From positions 1,530,001-1,594,000 of the forward strand of contig NZ_CP012915.1 of the NCBI RefSeq assembly GCF_001315015.1: a stretch of DNA of 64,000 nucleotides. The letters run 5' to 3'. The notes beneath the pieces were generated by a model. It was not told the origin of the DNA. It saw only the letters and a list, made by a program, of their open reading frames with translations, and made no database searches. Origin of the DNA: Azospirillum brasilense (GTDB lineage: Bacteria; Pseudomonadota; Alphaproteobacteria; Azospirillales; Azospirillaceae). Each line of letters begins with the position of its first letter. The stretch's first letter is position 1. The translations under genes were made by a program, and so were the position numbers. Positions 56,347-64,000 of this stretch are shown here, one piece after another.

Positions 56347-57105
56347 TCAAGTGCGATCCGGCACCGGTCCGGCTTCACCCTCCGGTTCGACGGCACCGCG
56401 TCTTTGCAGCCACAGGGCGACGAGCCAGCACAGCGTCGCCCAGCCCGCCCCGACGCACCAGCCGGCCAGGACGTCGGTCGGCCAATGGACGCCCAGATAA
56501 ATGCGGCTGAACCCGACCAGCAGGGTCACCGCCATCGCCACGACGAGCACATAAGCCTTCTGCCGCCTCCCCTCGACAAAGCGCGCCAGCATCGCGCCCA
56601 ACGTCAGGAAAACGACCGCCGACAGCAGCGAATGGCCGCTTGGGAAACTGGCGGTGAAGACGATGTCACCGTGGGGGACGATGTCCGGACGCTCCCGCCC
56701 GATCTGGTTCTTCAACAGGCCGCTGATCGCCATGCCGCCGCCGACCGACAGCAGCACCAGGAGCGACGCCCCGCGCTTTCCCCGAAGCAGCAGGAAGCCC
56801 ACCGTCACCGCGGTGATCAGCGACAGCACGGTGATGCTGCCCAGCGCCGTGATGTCGCGGGCCGCGTTGTGAAGCCAGGGCGGCCCCAACGGCGTCGTTG
56901 GATCGCCGGCCACCCGCAACGCCATCAGCACAGCACGGTCGAAGGCCGCCGTCTCGCCCTCGATCACTTCGCCCGCCAGCAGGGCGAAGGCCAGGATCAG
57001 CCCGGCGCTGACCGCCATGCCGACGAGAAGCCTCAATTCGTGCCGGCCGAGCCTCGTCCAGAAGCCGGGTGTCCTCAATCCTGCCAGCGCCATCGCCCGC
57101 CCCAT
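56347..57105 (-). CDS. PAP2-family membrane phosphatase
   Basis: A six-helix membrane protein with all three PAP2 phosphatase motifs: [15 protein letters not shown] and [12 protein letters not shown]. Members dephosphorylate lipid phosphates such as undecaprenyl diphosphate or phosphatidate. The start is uncertain (ATG at 57105, 57093 or 57186); the middle choices avoid a poor upstream extension. It is divergent from ahcY. Confidence 0.9.
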   Translation of the reverse strand: MGRAMALAGLRTPGFWTRLGRHELRLLVGMAVSAGLILAFALLAGEVIEGETAAFDRAVLMALRVAGDPTTPLGPPWLHNAARDITALGSITVLSLITAVTVGFLLLRGKRGASLLVLLSVGGGMAISGLLKNQIGRERPDIVPHGDIVFTASFPSGHSLLSAVVFLTLGAMLARFVEGRRQKAYVLVVAMAVTLLVGFSRIYLGVHWPTDVLAGWCVGAGWATLCWLVALWLQRRGAVEPEGEAGPVPDRT

Positions 57106-57202
57106 GCCTCCCGTCCGTCGCAGACCGGTTATGGGAACGCCGGCCTCCGGGGAAAAGGTCCGCCGGACCGGAACGGGTACGACCAAGCGGTCACACCATA
57201 AA

Positions 57203-57220
57203 CATAAAGATATCTTTATG
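57203..57220. promoter_or_regulatory. 18-bp palindrome upstream of ahcY
   Basis: CATAAAGATATCTTTATG is a perfect palindrome in an AT-rich pocket 104 bases before the ahcY start. Such AT-rich ATAAAGATATCTTTAT-like sites fit the ArsR-type regulators (SahR/SamR) that control the methionine cycle; that match is from memory and tentative. Confidence 0.65.
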
Positions 57221-57323
57221 CTTGCGGGGTTCCGAATGCGCTGCTACACCAACGCCACAGCGGGCCGGTGCGCCCGCCCCTTTTCATTGCTGTACCGCAA
57301 ACAGCCGCGCAGGAGACCCCCCG

Positions 57324-58628
57324 ATGGCCGCGCCCGCCAACTTCACCGACTTCAAGGTCAAGGACATCAGCCTCGCCGAGTGGGGCCGCAAGGAAATCAC
57401 CATCGCCGAGACCGAGATGCCCGGCCTGATGGCGCTGCGCGCGGAGTTCGGCGAGACGAAGCCGCTGGCCGGCGCCCGCATCGTCGGCTGCCTGCACATG
57501 ACCATCCAGACCGCCGTGCTGATCGAGACGCTGACCGCTCTCGGCGCGACCGTCCGCTGGTCGTCCTGCAACATCTTCTCGACCCAGGACCAGGCCGCCG
57601 CCGCCATCGCCGCCGCCGGCATCCCGGTCTTCGCCTGGAAGGGCGAGACGGAGGAGGAGTTCTGGTGGTGCATCGAGCAGACCCTGCGCGGCCCGGACGG
57701 CTGGGTGCCGAACATGATCCTGGACGACGGCGGCGACGTCACCCAGATCATGCACGACAAGTATCCGGAGATGCTGGCCGAGGTCCGCGGCCTGTCGGAG
57801 GAGACCACCACCGGCGTCCACCGTCTCTATGAGATGATGAAGAAGGGCACGCTGAAGGTTCCGGCCATCAACGTGAACGACAGCGTCACCAAGTCGAAGT
57901 TCGACAACCTCTACGGCTGCCGCGAGTCGCTGGTCGACGGCATCAAGCGCGCCACCGACGTGATGGTGGCCGGCAAGGTCGCCGTGGTCGCCGGCTACGG
58001 CGACGTGGGCAAGGGCTCGGCCGCCTCGCTGCGCTCGCAGGGCGCGCGCGTCCTGGTGACGGAGATCGACCCGATCACCGCGCTCCAGGCCGCCATGGAA
58101 GGCTATCAGGTCGTCACCATGGACGAGGCCGCCCCGCAGGGCGACATCTTCGTCACCGCGACCGGCAACGTGGACGTCATCACGCTGGACCACATGCGCC
58201 AGATGAAGGACCGCGCCATCGTCTGCAACATCGGCCACTTCGACAGCGAGATCCAGATCGAGGCTCTGCGCAACTACAAGTGGGAAGAGGTCAAGCCGCA
58301 GGTCGACGAGGTCGTCTTCCCCGACGGCAAGCGCCTGATCGTCCTGGCCCAGGGCCGCCTGGTGAACCTGGGCTGCGCCACCGGCCACCCGAGCTTCGTG
58401 ATGAGCGCCAGCTTCACCAACCAGGTGCTGGCCCAGATCGAGCTGTGGACCAACGCCGCCAGCTACGAGAACAAGGTCTACGTCCTACCGAAGCACCTGG
58501 ACGAGAAGGTCGCCCGCCTGCATCTGGACAAGATCGGCGCCAAACTGACCACGCTGTCGGCCAAGCAGGCCGAGTACATCGGCGTGAAGGTCGAAGGCCC
58601 GTTCAAGCCGGACCACTACCGCTACTAA
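57324..58628 (+). CDS. ahcY: adenosylhomocysteinase
   Basis: A 434-residue S-adenosylhomocysteine hydrolase, which splits SAH to adenosine and homocysteine and so keeps methylation running. Motifs include the substrate site [32 protein letters not shown], the NAD-binding [15 protein letters not shown] and the C-terminal FKPDHYRY. The ATG at 57324 follows AGGAGAC. It stands alone with its own palindromic operator and terminator. Confidence 0.97.
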   Translation: MAAPANFTDFKVKDISLAEWGRKEITIAETEMPGLMALRAEFGETKPLAGARIVGCLHMTIQTAVLIETLTALGATVRWSSCNIFSTQDQAAAAIAAAGIPVFAWKGETEEEFWWCIEQTLRGPDGWVPNMILDDGGDVTQIMHDKYPEMLAEVRGLSEETTTGVHRLYEMMKKGTLKVPAINVNDSVTKSKFDNLYGCRESLVDGIKRATDVMVAGKVAVVAGYGDVGKGSAASLRSQGARVLVTEIDPITALQAAMEGYQVVTMDEAAPQGDIFVTATGNVDVITLDHMRQMKDRAIVCNIGHFDSEIQIEALRNYKWEEVKPQVDEVVFPDGKRLIVLAQGRLVNLGCATGHPSFVMSASFTNQVLAQIELWTNAASYENKVYVLPKHLDEKVARLHLDKIGAKLTTLSAKQAEYIGVKVEGPFKPDHYRY

Positions 58629-58652
58629 GCGGTTCCGGACGGATCGGAACGG

Positions 58653-58682
58653 AAAGGGCCGCCCAATGGGGCGGCCCTTTTT
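58653..58682 (+). terminator. Rho-independent terminator after ahcY
   Basis: AAAGGGCCGCCC (58653-58664) pairs with GGGCGGCCCTTT (58669-58680) around an AATG loop, followed by TTTTT. It lies 25 bases after the ahcY stop. Confidence 0.9.
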
Positions 58683-58705
58683 GCGTTTGGGGTGCTGGTG
58701 GTGGT

Positions 58706-58878
58706 TGCCCCCACCCTTCCCACGGCTTCGCCGCGGGCCCCTTCCCTCCCCCGCTGACGCAGGAGAGGGAGTAAAGTCCCCTCCCCTGCGAAGCTCTCGC
58801 GCAAACCAGAGGTTTGCGCTGACGCGGCAGGCGGACCTTTGGTCCGCCGAGAGCGGGGGAGGGCTAGGGAGGGGGCAA
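58706..58878. repeat. dispersed GC-rich intergenic repeat, copy C
   Basis: The outer parts match copy A: CCCCCACCC... on the left and AGCGGGGGAGGG, then CTAGGGAGGGGGCA on the right. The middle contains two further small hairpins (GCGCAAACC...GGTTTGCGC and GCGGACC...GGTCCGC). Confidence 0.7.
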
Positions 58879-58898
58879 CAGGTCCCTCCCGCAGAACC

Positions 58899-59486
58899 CT
58901 ACCGCCGCACCATCGGCGCCAGATCCTTGCGGATGCCTGCGTCCAGCCGGGCGTTCAAATCATCCATCATGCGGCGGACGAGGTCCTGCAAGGTCGCCTC
59001 GCGGTCGGCCACCGAGATGTTCTCCGGCACCGTGGTGGACTGGGTCACCGTCGCCTTGGTCATGCCGCGGAAGGTCGTTTCGCCGGGCAACTCGCCGCCG
59101 ATCTCGACCTCGATCCGGCCGTCGTAGCGCTGGGCCTGGTCGTTGGTGAAGTAGCCCTTCACCCCGCCGGTCTTGGGAAGCTGGACCTCTACGATGCTGG
59201 CGTCGCGGATGGTGACGCGGACGCGGCCCGGCCCGCCCGCGGCCTGGAGCCGTTCGTTGGCCCAGCGGCGCACCGCCTCGGCGGGCGGCAGGGGGATGCG
59301 CTGGTCGACGGCGGTGCCGGCCGGCCGGTGGGCGTCCACCACGTCGACGCCGCCCGCGTTCAGGACGATCGGGCCGAAGTTGGAATAGTCGATGGGCCGG
59401 GCCGCCGGACGCGGCGGCGTGCTCTGGCAGGCCGTCAGGGCCACGGTGGCGAGAGCGGCGGCGAGAACGAAACGGCGGGTGGGCAT
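58899..59486 (-). CDS. hypothetical lipoprotein
   Basis: A 195-residue lipoprotein with lipobox ALATVALTAC. The body is beta-strand rich (RVRVTIRDASIVEVQLPK, RYDGRIEVEIGGELPG) and ends in a helix (LVRRMMDDLNARLDAGIRK). I recognise no function. It follows hslO, with a terminator between them. Confidence 0.82.
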   Translation of the reverse strand: MPTRRFVLAAALATVALTACQSTPPRPAARPIDYSNFGPIVLNAGGVDVVDAHRPAGTAVDQRIPLPPAEAVRRWANERLQAAGGPGRVRVTIRDASIVEVQLPKTGGVKGYFTNDQAQRYDGRIEVEIGGELPGETTFRGMTKATVTQSTTVPENISVADREATLQDLVRRMMDDLNARLDAGIRKDLAPMVRR

Positions 59487-59520
59487 GATCGCTCCGGTTG
59501 GACAGGACGTCGATAGAACG

Positions 59521-59552
59521 AAAAACGGCGCGGCACTATAGCCGCGCCGTTT
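59521..59552 (-). terminator. Rho-independent terminator after hslO
   Basis: On the minus strand AAACGGCGCGGC pairs with GCCGCGCCGTTT (59541-59552 with 59523-59534), followed by TTTTT. It lies about 30 bases after the hslO stop. Confidence 0.9.
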
Positions 59553-59580
59553 CCCAAGCGCATCCGGAACCTGGAGCCCC

Positions 59581-60528
59581 TTACTTCGCCGTCCCGTAGA
59601 CCCGGTCGAGATCCGCGTCGTCGAAGTGGTAGGCGGTGGAGCAGAACTGGCAGACCACCTCGACGCGCCCGTCGTCGATCTTCAGATCCTGCACCTCCTC
59701 GCGCGGCAGGCTGGACAGCATGTCCGACACCCGCTCGCGCGAGCAGCGGCAGCCGAAGCGCAGGGCCTTGGGCTGCCACACCCGCACGCCGTCTTCGTGG
59801 AACAGGCGGAACAGCAGGGCGCTGGCCGCCAGTTCCGGGTCCAGAAGCTCGTCGCCGGTGGTGCTGGACAGCAGGACCATGGCGCGGCGCCACGCGTCCT
59901 CGTCGCCGGAGCCGAGCACCTTTTCCGTGGCGTCCTGCGGCAGGCGCTGGATCATGATGCCGCCGGCCCGCCAGGCGCCCTTGCTGCCGTCCGGCAGGGT
60001 CTCCTGGTCCACCGACACGGTCAGCCCGGTGTCGATCTGCTCCGACTGCCGGAAATAGTGCTGCACGCAGTCGGCCAGCGTCTTGCCGTACAGCTCGACG
60101 ATGCCCTGGTAGCGCTCGGTGTTCGGCCCCTGGTCCACGGTGAAGGCGATGTGGCCCTTGCCGAGCAGGGCCGGTGCCGGGGCGATGGCCACGTCGTCGG
60201 CGGCCTTGGCCAGCGCCTCTTCGTCGAACTGGGCGTAGGCGCGGATGTCGCCGACCGAGGTGATGTCCGCCACCATCAGCCGGACCGGCCCGTCGCCCTT
60301 GGTCTGGAGCGTGAAGATGCCGTCGTACTTCAGCATGCTGGACAGCAGCATGGCGAGCGTCATCGTCTCGGCCAGGAAGCGGGCGACCGGCTCCGGGTAG
60401 GCGTGGCGGGTCAGGATTTCGTCCAGCGCGGGGCCGAGCTTCACCATGCGGCCGCGCAGGCGCGACGCCTCGATCTGGAAAGGCAGAACGAGATCGTCGG
60501 TGATCGGTTGGACGGAAGGATCGTCCAT
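59581..60528 (-). CDS. hslO: redox-activated chaperone Hsp33
   Basis: A 315-residue Hsp33, a holdase that is switched on when oxidised. The C-terminal zinc-binding cysteines are present as FGCRCSRERV and VVCQFCSTAYHF. Earlier motifs include LLSSMLKYDGIFTLQTKGDG and GKGHIAFTVDQG. The start at 60528 is chosen because the upstream ATG at 60555 lies inside a strong hairpin. Confidence 0.95.
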   Translation of the reverse strand: MDDPSVQPITDDLVLPFQIEASRLRGRMVKLGPALDEILTRHAYPEPVARFLAETMTLAMLLSSMLKYDGIFTLQTKGDGPVRLMVADITSVGDIRAYAQFDEEALAKAADDVAIAPAPALLGKGHIAFTVDQGPNTERYQGIVELYGKTLADCVQHYFRQSEQIDTGLTVSVDQETLPDGSKGAWRAGGIMIQRLPQDATEKVLGSGDEDAWRRAMVLLSSTTGDELLDPELAASALLFRLFHEDGVRVWQPKALRFGCRCSRERVSDMLSSLPREEVQDLKIDDGRVEVVCQFCSTAYHFDDADLDRVYGTAK

Positions 60529-60553
60529 GATGTCCTCGAAGTTACGACAGGCC

Positions 60554-60603
60554 ATGGCCCGGCGCCGCCATCCCGCTCATCGCGGGGGGCGGCGCCGGGC
60601 CAT
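60554..60603. repeat. strong hairpin between argF and hslO
   Basis: ATGGCCCGGCGCCGCC (60554-60569) is fully complementary to GGCGGCGCCGGGCCAT (60588-60603), and a further CCCGC/GCGGG stem lies in the loop. No T-run follows on the minus strand. Confidence 0.6.
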
Positions 60604-60622
60604 GACTCCAATTCCAAGGGCT

Positions 60623-60652
60623 CTCAGCCCCAAGTGGCCTCAGCCCCAAGTG
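60623..60652. repeat. short tandem repeat after argF
   Basis: CTCAGCCCCAAGTG occurs twice (60623-60636 and 60639-60652) just before the argF stop region, with a 16-base period. Confidence 0.6.
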
Positions 60653-60655
60653 CTC

Positions 60656-61570
60656 TTAAATAGTGGCGCCGAGGCACCATGCCAGTATGGCCTTCTGGGC
60701 GTGCAGGCGATTTTCCGCCTCGTCCCAGACGACCGAGTGCCGGCCGTCGATCACCCCGTCGGTCACTTCCTCCCCGCGGTGGGCGGGCAGGCAGTGCATG
60801 AACAGGGCGTCGGGGGCGGCGAGATCCATCAGCGCCTCGTTGACCTGATAGGGACCGAGGACCGCCGCCCGCTCATCCACGTCGGTGTTGTGCATCGAGG
60901 CCCAGGCGTCGGTGACCACGCAGTCGGCGCCGCGCACGGCCTCCTCCGGCGAGGTGGTGACGGTGATCCGCCCGCCCTCGCGCTTCACCCAGTCGAGCAG
61001 CTCCGGCGCCGGGCCGTAGATCTCCGGGCAGCCGAGGCGGATTTCCACGCCGAGGCGCACCGCCACATGGACCCAGCTCACCGCCACGTTGTTCACGTCG
61101 CCGATCCAGGCCACCGTGCGCCCTTCGATGGGGCCGCGATGCTCCTCGAAGGTCATCACGTCGGCCATGATCTGGCAGGGGTGCGACTGGTCGGTCAGGC
61201 CGTTGATGATCGGCACCGAGGCGAACTCGGCCAGCTCCTGCACGCGCTCCTCGCCCATGGTGCGGACCATCACCGCGTCCACATAGCGGGACAGCACGCG
61301 GGCGGTGTCGCCGATGGTCTCGCCGCGGCCGAGCTGCATGTCGTCGGGCTTCAGCACCACCACGTCGCCGCCGAGCTGGCGCATGCCGACCTCGAAGGAG
61401 ACGCGGGTGCGGGTCGACGGCTTCTCGAAGATCATCGCCAGCGTGCGGCCCGCGAACAGCGAGCGGTAGGCCGGGATGTCCTTCTTGATGGTCGCGGCCA
61501 TGGCAAGGATCTGGCGCAGGGTCGCCTTGTCCAGCCGGTCGATGTCGAGGAAATGACGAACGGCGGACAT
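60656..61570 (-). CDS. argF: ornithine carbamoyltransferase
   Basis: The 304-residue enzyme that makes citrulline from ornithine and carbamoyl phosphate. Carbamoyl-phosphate site [15 protein letters not shown], then [24 protein letters not shown] and the ornithine/active-site [12 protein letters not shown] are all present. It starts one base inside the argD stop (TGATG), so the two are translated together. Confidence 0.97.
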   Translation of the reverse strand: MSAVRHFLDIDRLDKATLRQILAMAATIKKDIPAYRSLFAGRTLAMIFEKPSTRTRVSFEVGMRQLGGDVVVLKPDDMQLGRGETIGDTARVLSRYVDAVMVRTMGEERVQELAEFASVPIINGLTDQSHPCQIMADVMTFEEHRGPIEGRTVAWIGDVNNVAVSWVHVAVRLGVEIRLGCPEIYGPAPELLDWVKREGGRITVTTSPEEAVRGADCVVTDAWASMHNTDVDERAAVLGPYQVNEALMDLAAPDALFMHCLPAHRGEEVTDGVIDGRHSVVWDEAENRLHAQKAILAWCLGATI

Positions 61571-62739
61571 CACACCAGCTCCTTGGCGGTCTTGGCGAGG
61601 ATGGCCACGGCCTCCTCGACCTCGGCCTCGCCGATGTTCAGCGGCGGCAGCAGCCGGACCACGTTGTCGCCCGCCGGAACGGACAGCAGGCCGTTGGCGC
61701 GCAGCGCCACCACCACATCGCCGACCGCCGGGCCGCAGGCGAGGCCGAGCATCAGCCCCTTGCCGCGCACGCCCTTGAAGACCGACGGGTTCTCGGCCAC
61801 CAGCCCGGCCAGACGGTCCTGGAGCAGGCCACCGATGCGCTGCACATGGTCGAGGAAGCCGGGCTCCAGCACCTTGTCCAGCACGGCGTTGCCGACCGCG
61901 GTAGCCAGCGGGTTGCCGCCGTAGGTCGAGCCGTGGGTGCCCGCGGTCATGCCCGACGCGGCTTTCTCGGTGGCGAGGCAGGCGCCCAGCGGGAAGCCGC
62001 CGCCGATGCCCTTGGCCACCGCCATGACGTCCGGCGTGATGCCGGCCCATTCATGGGCGAACAGCTTGCCGGTGCGGCCCATGCCGCACTGGATCTCGTC
62101 CAGGAACAGCAGCATCCCATGCTGGTCGCACAGGTCGCGCAGGCCGCGCAGGAACTCGACCGAGCCGGCGCGGATGCCGCCCTCGCCCTGGATCGGCTCC
62201 AGGCAGATGGCCGCGGTGCGGTCGGTGATGGCGGCGCGCACCGCCTCCAGATCGCCGAAGGGCACGAGGTCGAAGCCGTCGAGCAGAGGACCGAAGCCCT
62301 TAATCAGCTTCTCCTGCTGCGCCGCCGACACCGCGGCCAGCGTGCGGCCGTGGAAGGCCTGCTCGAAGGTGATGATGCGGGTGCGGGCCTTGTCGCCCTT
62401 CTCGTAATGGTATTTGCGGATCAGCTTGGCGCCGCACTCCCACGCCTCGGCGCCCGAGTTCGTGAAGAACACGGTGTCGGCGAAGGTGGCCTCGGTCAGC
62501 CGCTTGGCGAGGCTCTCCTGCCCGGCGACCCGGAACAGGTTGGAGGTGTGCCAGAGCTTGTGCGCCTGGGCGGTCAGCGCCTCGACCAGATAGGGATTCG
62601 CGTGGCCGAGGACGTTCACCGCCACACCGGCGGCGAAGTCGAGGAATCGTCGCCCGTCGGTCGCGTACAGATACGGACCTTCGCCCCGCTCGAACACGAT
62701 GTCGGCGCGGGCATATGTGGGCATGACGACCGGAATCAC
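61570..62739 (-). CDS. argD: acetylornithine aminotransferase
   Basis: The 389-residue PLP enzyme of arginine synthesis, a class III aminotransferase. The cofactor segment [19 protein letters not shown], the Schiff-base lysine in [16 protein letters not shown], and the N-terminal [16 protein letters not shown] motif are typical of ArgD. It lies upstream of argF in one operon. Confidence 0.95.
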   Translation of the reverse strand: MIPVVMPTYARADIVFERGEGPYLYATDGRRFLDFAAGVAVNVLGHANPYLVEALTAQAHKLWHTSNLFRVAGQESLAKRLTEATFADTVFFTNSGAEAWECGAKLIRKYHYEKGDKARTRIITFEQAFHGRTLAAVSAAQQEKLIKGFGPLLDGFDLVPFGDLEAVRAAITDRTAAICLEPIQGEGGIRAGSVEFLRGLRDLCDQHGMLLFLDEIQCGMGRTGKLFAHEWAGITPDVMAVAKGIGGGFPLGACLATEKAASGMTAGTHGSTYGGNPLATAVGNAVLDKVLEPGFLDHVQRIGGLLQDRLAGLVAENPSVFKGVRGKGLMLGLACGPAVGDVVVALRANGLLSVPAGDNVVRLLPPLNIGEAEVEEAVAILAKTAKELV

Positions 62740-62874
62740 AGCGAAAACCTCCGAATGAGGAAAGCCCGGCGGACACCCTCGCCCGCCGGGAACCGTCGAA
62801 TATCAAGATGTCACTTCAGCCTGTCAACGGATTGGCTACGCCGACCGGCTGAATTCGGCCGAATTCCGGCGGAT

Positions 62875-63678
62875 TTACGCCTTCAGCTTGTAGCCCGTCT
62901 TCAGCATGCGCCAGGCCAGCCACCACAGGCCGCCGTTGACCGCCAGCATCACGAGAATCCCGATCCCCAGCGTGCCGTCCGACCGCCCGATGAAGCCGTA
63001 GCGGAAGCCGTCGATCATGTAGAAGAACGGGTCGAAGTGGGCGATCCACCAGAACACCGGCGGCAGCGTCTCCACCGAATAGAAGGTGCCGGACAGGAAG
63101 GACAGCGGCGTCACCACGAAGTTGGTGACCGCCGCGATGTTGTCGAACTTCTCCGACCAGATGCCGCCGACCAGCCCGAGCAGCGACAGCAGCATCGAGG
63201 CCATCAGGGCGTGGAAGATCACGAACTCCGGATGGGCGATGCGCACCGGGACGAAGGCCCAGATCGCCAGACCGGTCACCAGCCCGACCAGCAGGCCGCG
63301 CGTCACGCCGCCCATGACGAAGCCGAAGGCCAGCTCCAGTGGGGCCATTGGCGGCATCAGGATGTCGACGATGTTGCCTTGGACCTTCGCGATCACCACG
63401 GAGGAGGAGGTGTTGGCGAAGGCGTTCTGGGCCATCGCCATCATGATCAGGCCGGGCGCCAGGAACTCCAGATAGGGCACCGTCCCGATCATCCGCACCG
63501 CACCGCCCAGCGCCAGCGCGAAGACGGCGTAGAACAGCAGGGTGGTGACCACGGGCGCCCAAACGGTCTGCTGGTGCACCTTCAGGAACCGGCGCACCTC
63601 GCGCGCGTAGAGGGTCCACAGGCCGACCCAGTTGACGGCGCCGACCTGGCGGGGCATGGGAGGGAGAGGATGAGTCAT
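62875..63678 (-). CDS. ABC-2 type transporter permease
   Basis: A 267-residue membrane protein with six helices and the ABC-2 family pattern (VWAPVVTTLLFYAVFALALG, APGLIMMAMAQNAFANTSSS, FFYMIDGFRYGFIG). The start at 63678 (MTHPLPPMPRQ) is preceded by an in-frame but poor extension to 63735. Its ATPase partner is not in the window. The substrate is unknown; relatives export polysaccharides or drugs. Confidence 0.88.
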   Translation of the reverse strand: MTHPLPPMPRQVGAVNWVGLWTLYAREVRRFLKVHQQTVWAPVVTTLLFYAVFALALGGAVRMIGTVPYLEFLAPGLIMMAMAQNAFANTSSSVVIAKVQGNIVDILMPPMAPLELAFGFVMGGVTRGLLVGLVTGLAIWAFVPVRIAHPEFVIFHALMASMLLSLLGLVGGIWSEKFDNIAAVTNFVVTPLSFLSGTFYSVETLPPVFWWIAHFDPFFYMIDGFRYGFIGRSDGTLGIGILVMLAVNGGLWWLAWRMLKTGYKLKA

Positions 63679-63758
63679 CGCACCACGATTCACAGGATTG
63701 GACCGGACTTTAGGGCGCGCCGCCCGTTCCGGCAACCGCCCCCGGACGGGAGACAGCC

Positions 63759-64000
63759 ATGACCCGCGACCAGCCGCCGGCCCGCAAGCCGCCGCGCCGC
63801 GTCACCGCCCAGTATCTGGAGAACGCGGCCCTGCACTATCTCCAGCGCTTCGCCAGCTCCTCGGCCAGCCTGCGCCGCGTGCTGATGCGCAAGGTCGACC
63901 GCTCCGCCCAGGCCCACGGCACCGACCCGGCGGAGGGCGCGCGCTGGGTCGAGGACCTGATCGCCCGCTACCTGCGCAGCGGCCTGCTCAACGACACGGC
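63759..64000 (+). CDS. recX: RecX-family regulatory protein, N-terminal part
   Basis: Eighty codons of the gene are visible and the frame is open at the window edge. The segment ALHYLQRFASSSASLRRVLMRKV and the following WVEDLIARYLRSGLLND are the first helical repeat of RecX, which limits RecA filament growth. An ATG at 63759 with GGGAGACAG in front supports the start. Confidence 0.85.
   Translation, partial: MTRDQPPARKPPRRVTAQYLENAALHYLQRFASSSASLRRVLMRKVDRSAQAHGTDPAEGARWVEDLIARYLRSGLLNDT

Overview
The window is a high-GC bacterial chromosome or chromid segment with tightly packed genes, many ATGA/GTGA stop-start overlaps and alphaproteobacterial gene content (Rrf2 regulator with four cysteines, sulfate transporter, actP-yjcH, B12 uptake under a riboswitch, several siderophore systems). 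Gene content and codon use suggest a Rhodospirillales member, most likely Azospirillum or a close relative; this is inference, because no rRNA or other phylogenetic marker lies in the window. Both ends cut genes: a KefB/KefC-type antiporter at the left and recX at the right.

Region by region: 1-6.6 kb holds the antiporter end, a GT-C-like membrane protein and a complete cysPTWA sulfate importer on the minus strand. 6.9-13.2 kb holds a DUF1612/Fic-like HTH protein, an Rrf2 regulator, an MBL-fold hydrolase, an OsmC protein, an orphan TRAP binding protein and the acetate permease pair actP-yjcH. 13.4-18.0 kb holds an exported phytochelatin-synthase-like protease, a lipoprotein and a 1048-residue protein with three CBM60-like domains in front of a beta-helix. 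18.4-27.5 kb is accessory in feel: SDR, YciF-like protein, isocitrate-lyase/PEP-mutase protein, PHB-depolymerase esterase with a CopG regulator, two unknown genes (one PAS-like), a TerC protein with two copies of a structured repeat upstream, and a cysteine-rich lipoprotein.

27.5-33.2 kb is a vitamin B12 uptake operon (cobalamin riboswitch, btuB, btuF, btuC, btuD and an uncharacterised gene). 33.3-37.3 kb is a six-gene minus-strand operon ending in an unusual P-type ATPase and containing two free-standing HMA-like proteins; its function is unknown and it is the best candidate here for an undescribed system. 37.5-43.3 kb is a three-gene signalling operon: an exported 5'-nucleotidase-like protein that has lost its metal-binding residues, a TorS-like hybrid kinase and a REC-kinase. 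43.4-48.3 kb is an iron-siderophore import locus with a His-rich PadR (YqjI-like) repressor, a strong operator and a Fur-like site. 48.3-55.2 kb adds an FMN hydroxy-acid dehydrogenase and the fiu/piuA-piuC-Sel1 set, plus a LysR-HTH/TrpD2 fusion, with Fur-box-like sites. 55.3-64 kb returns to housekeeping: two small unknown genes, a PAP2 phosphatase, ahcY with an operator-like palindrome, a lipoprotein, hslO, argF-argD, an ABC-2 permease and the start of recX.

The common theme of 27-55 kb is metal and cofactor acquisition (B12/cobalt, metal ATPase, ferric siderophores). No tRNA, rRNA, CRISPR array, insertion sequence or phage gene was recognised.
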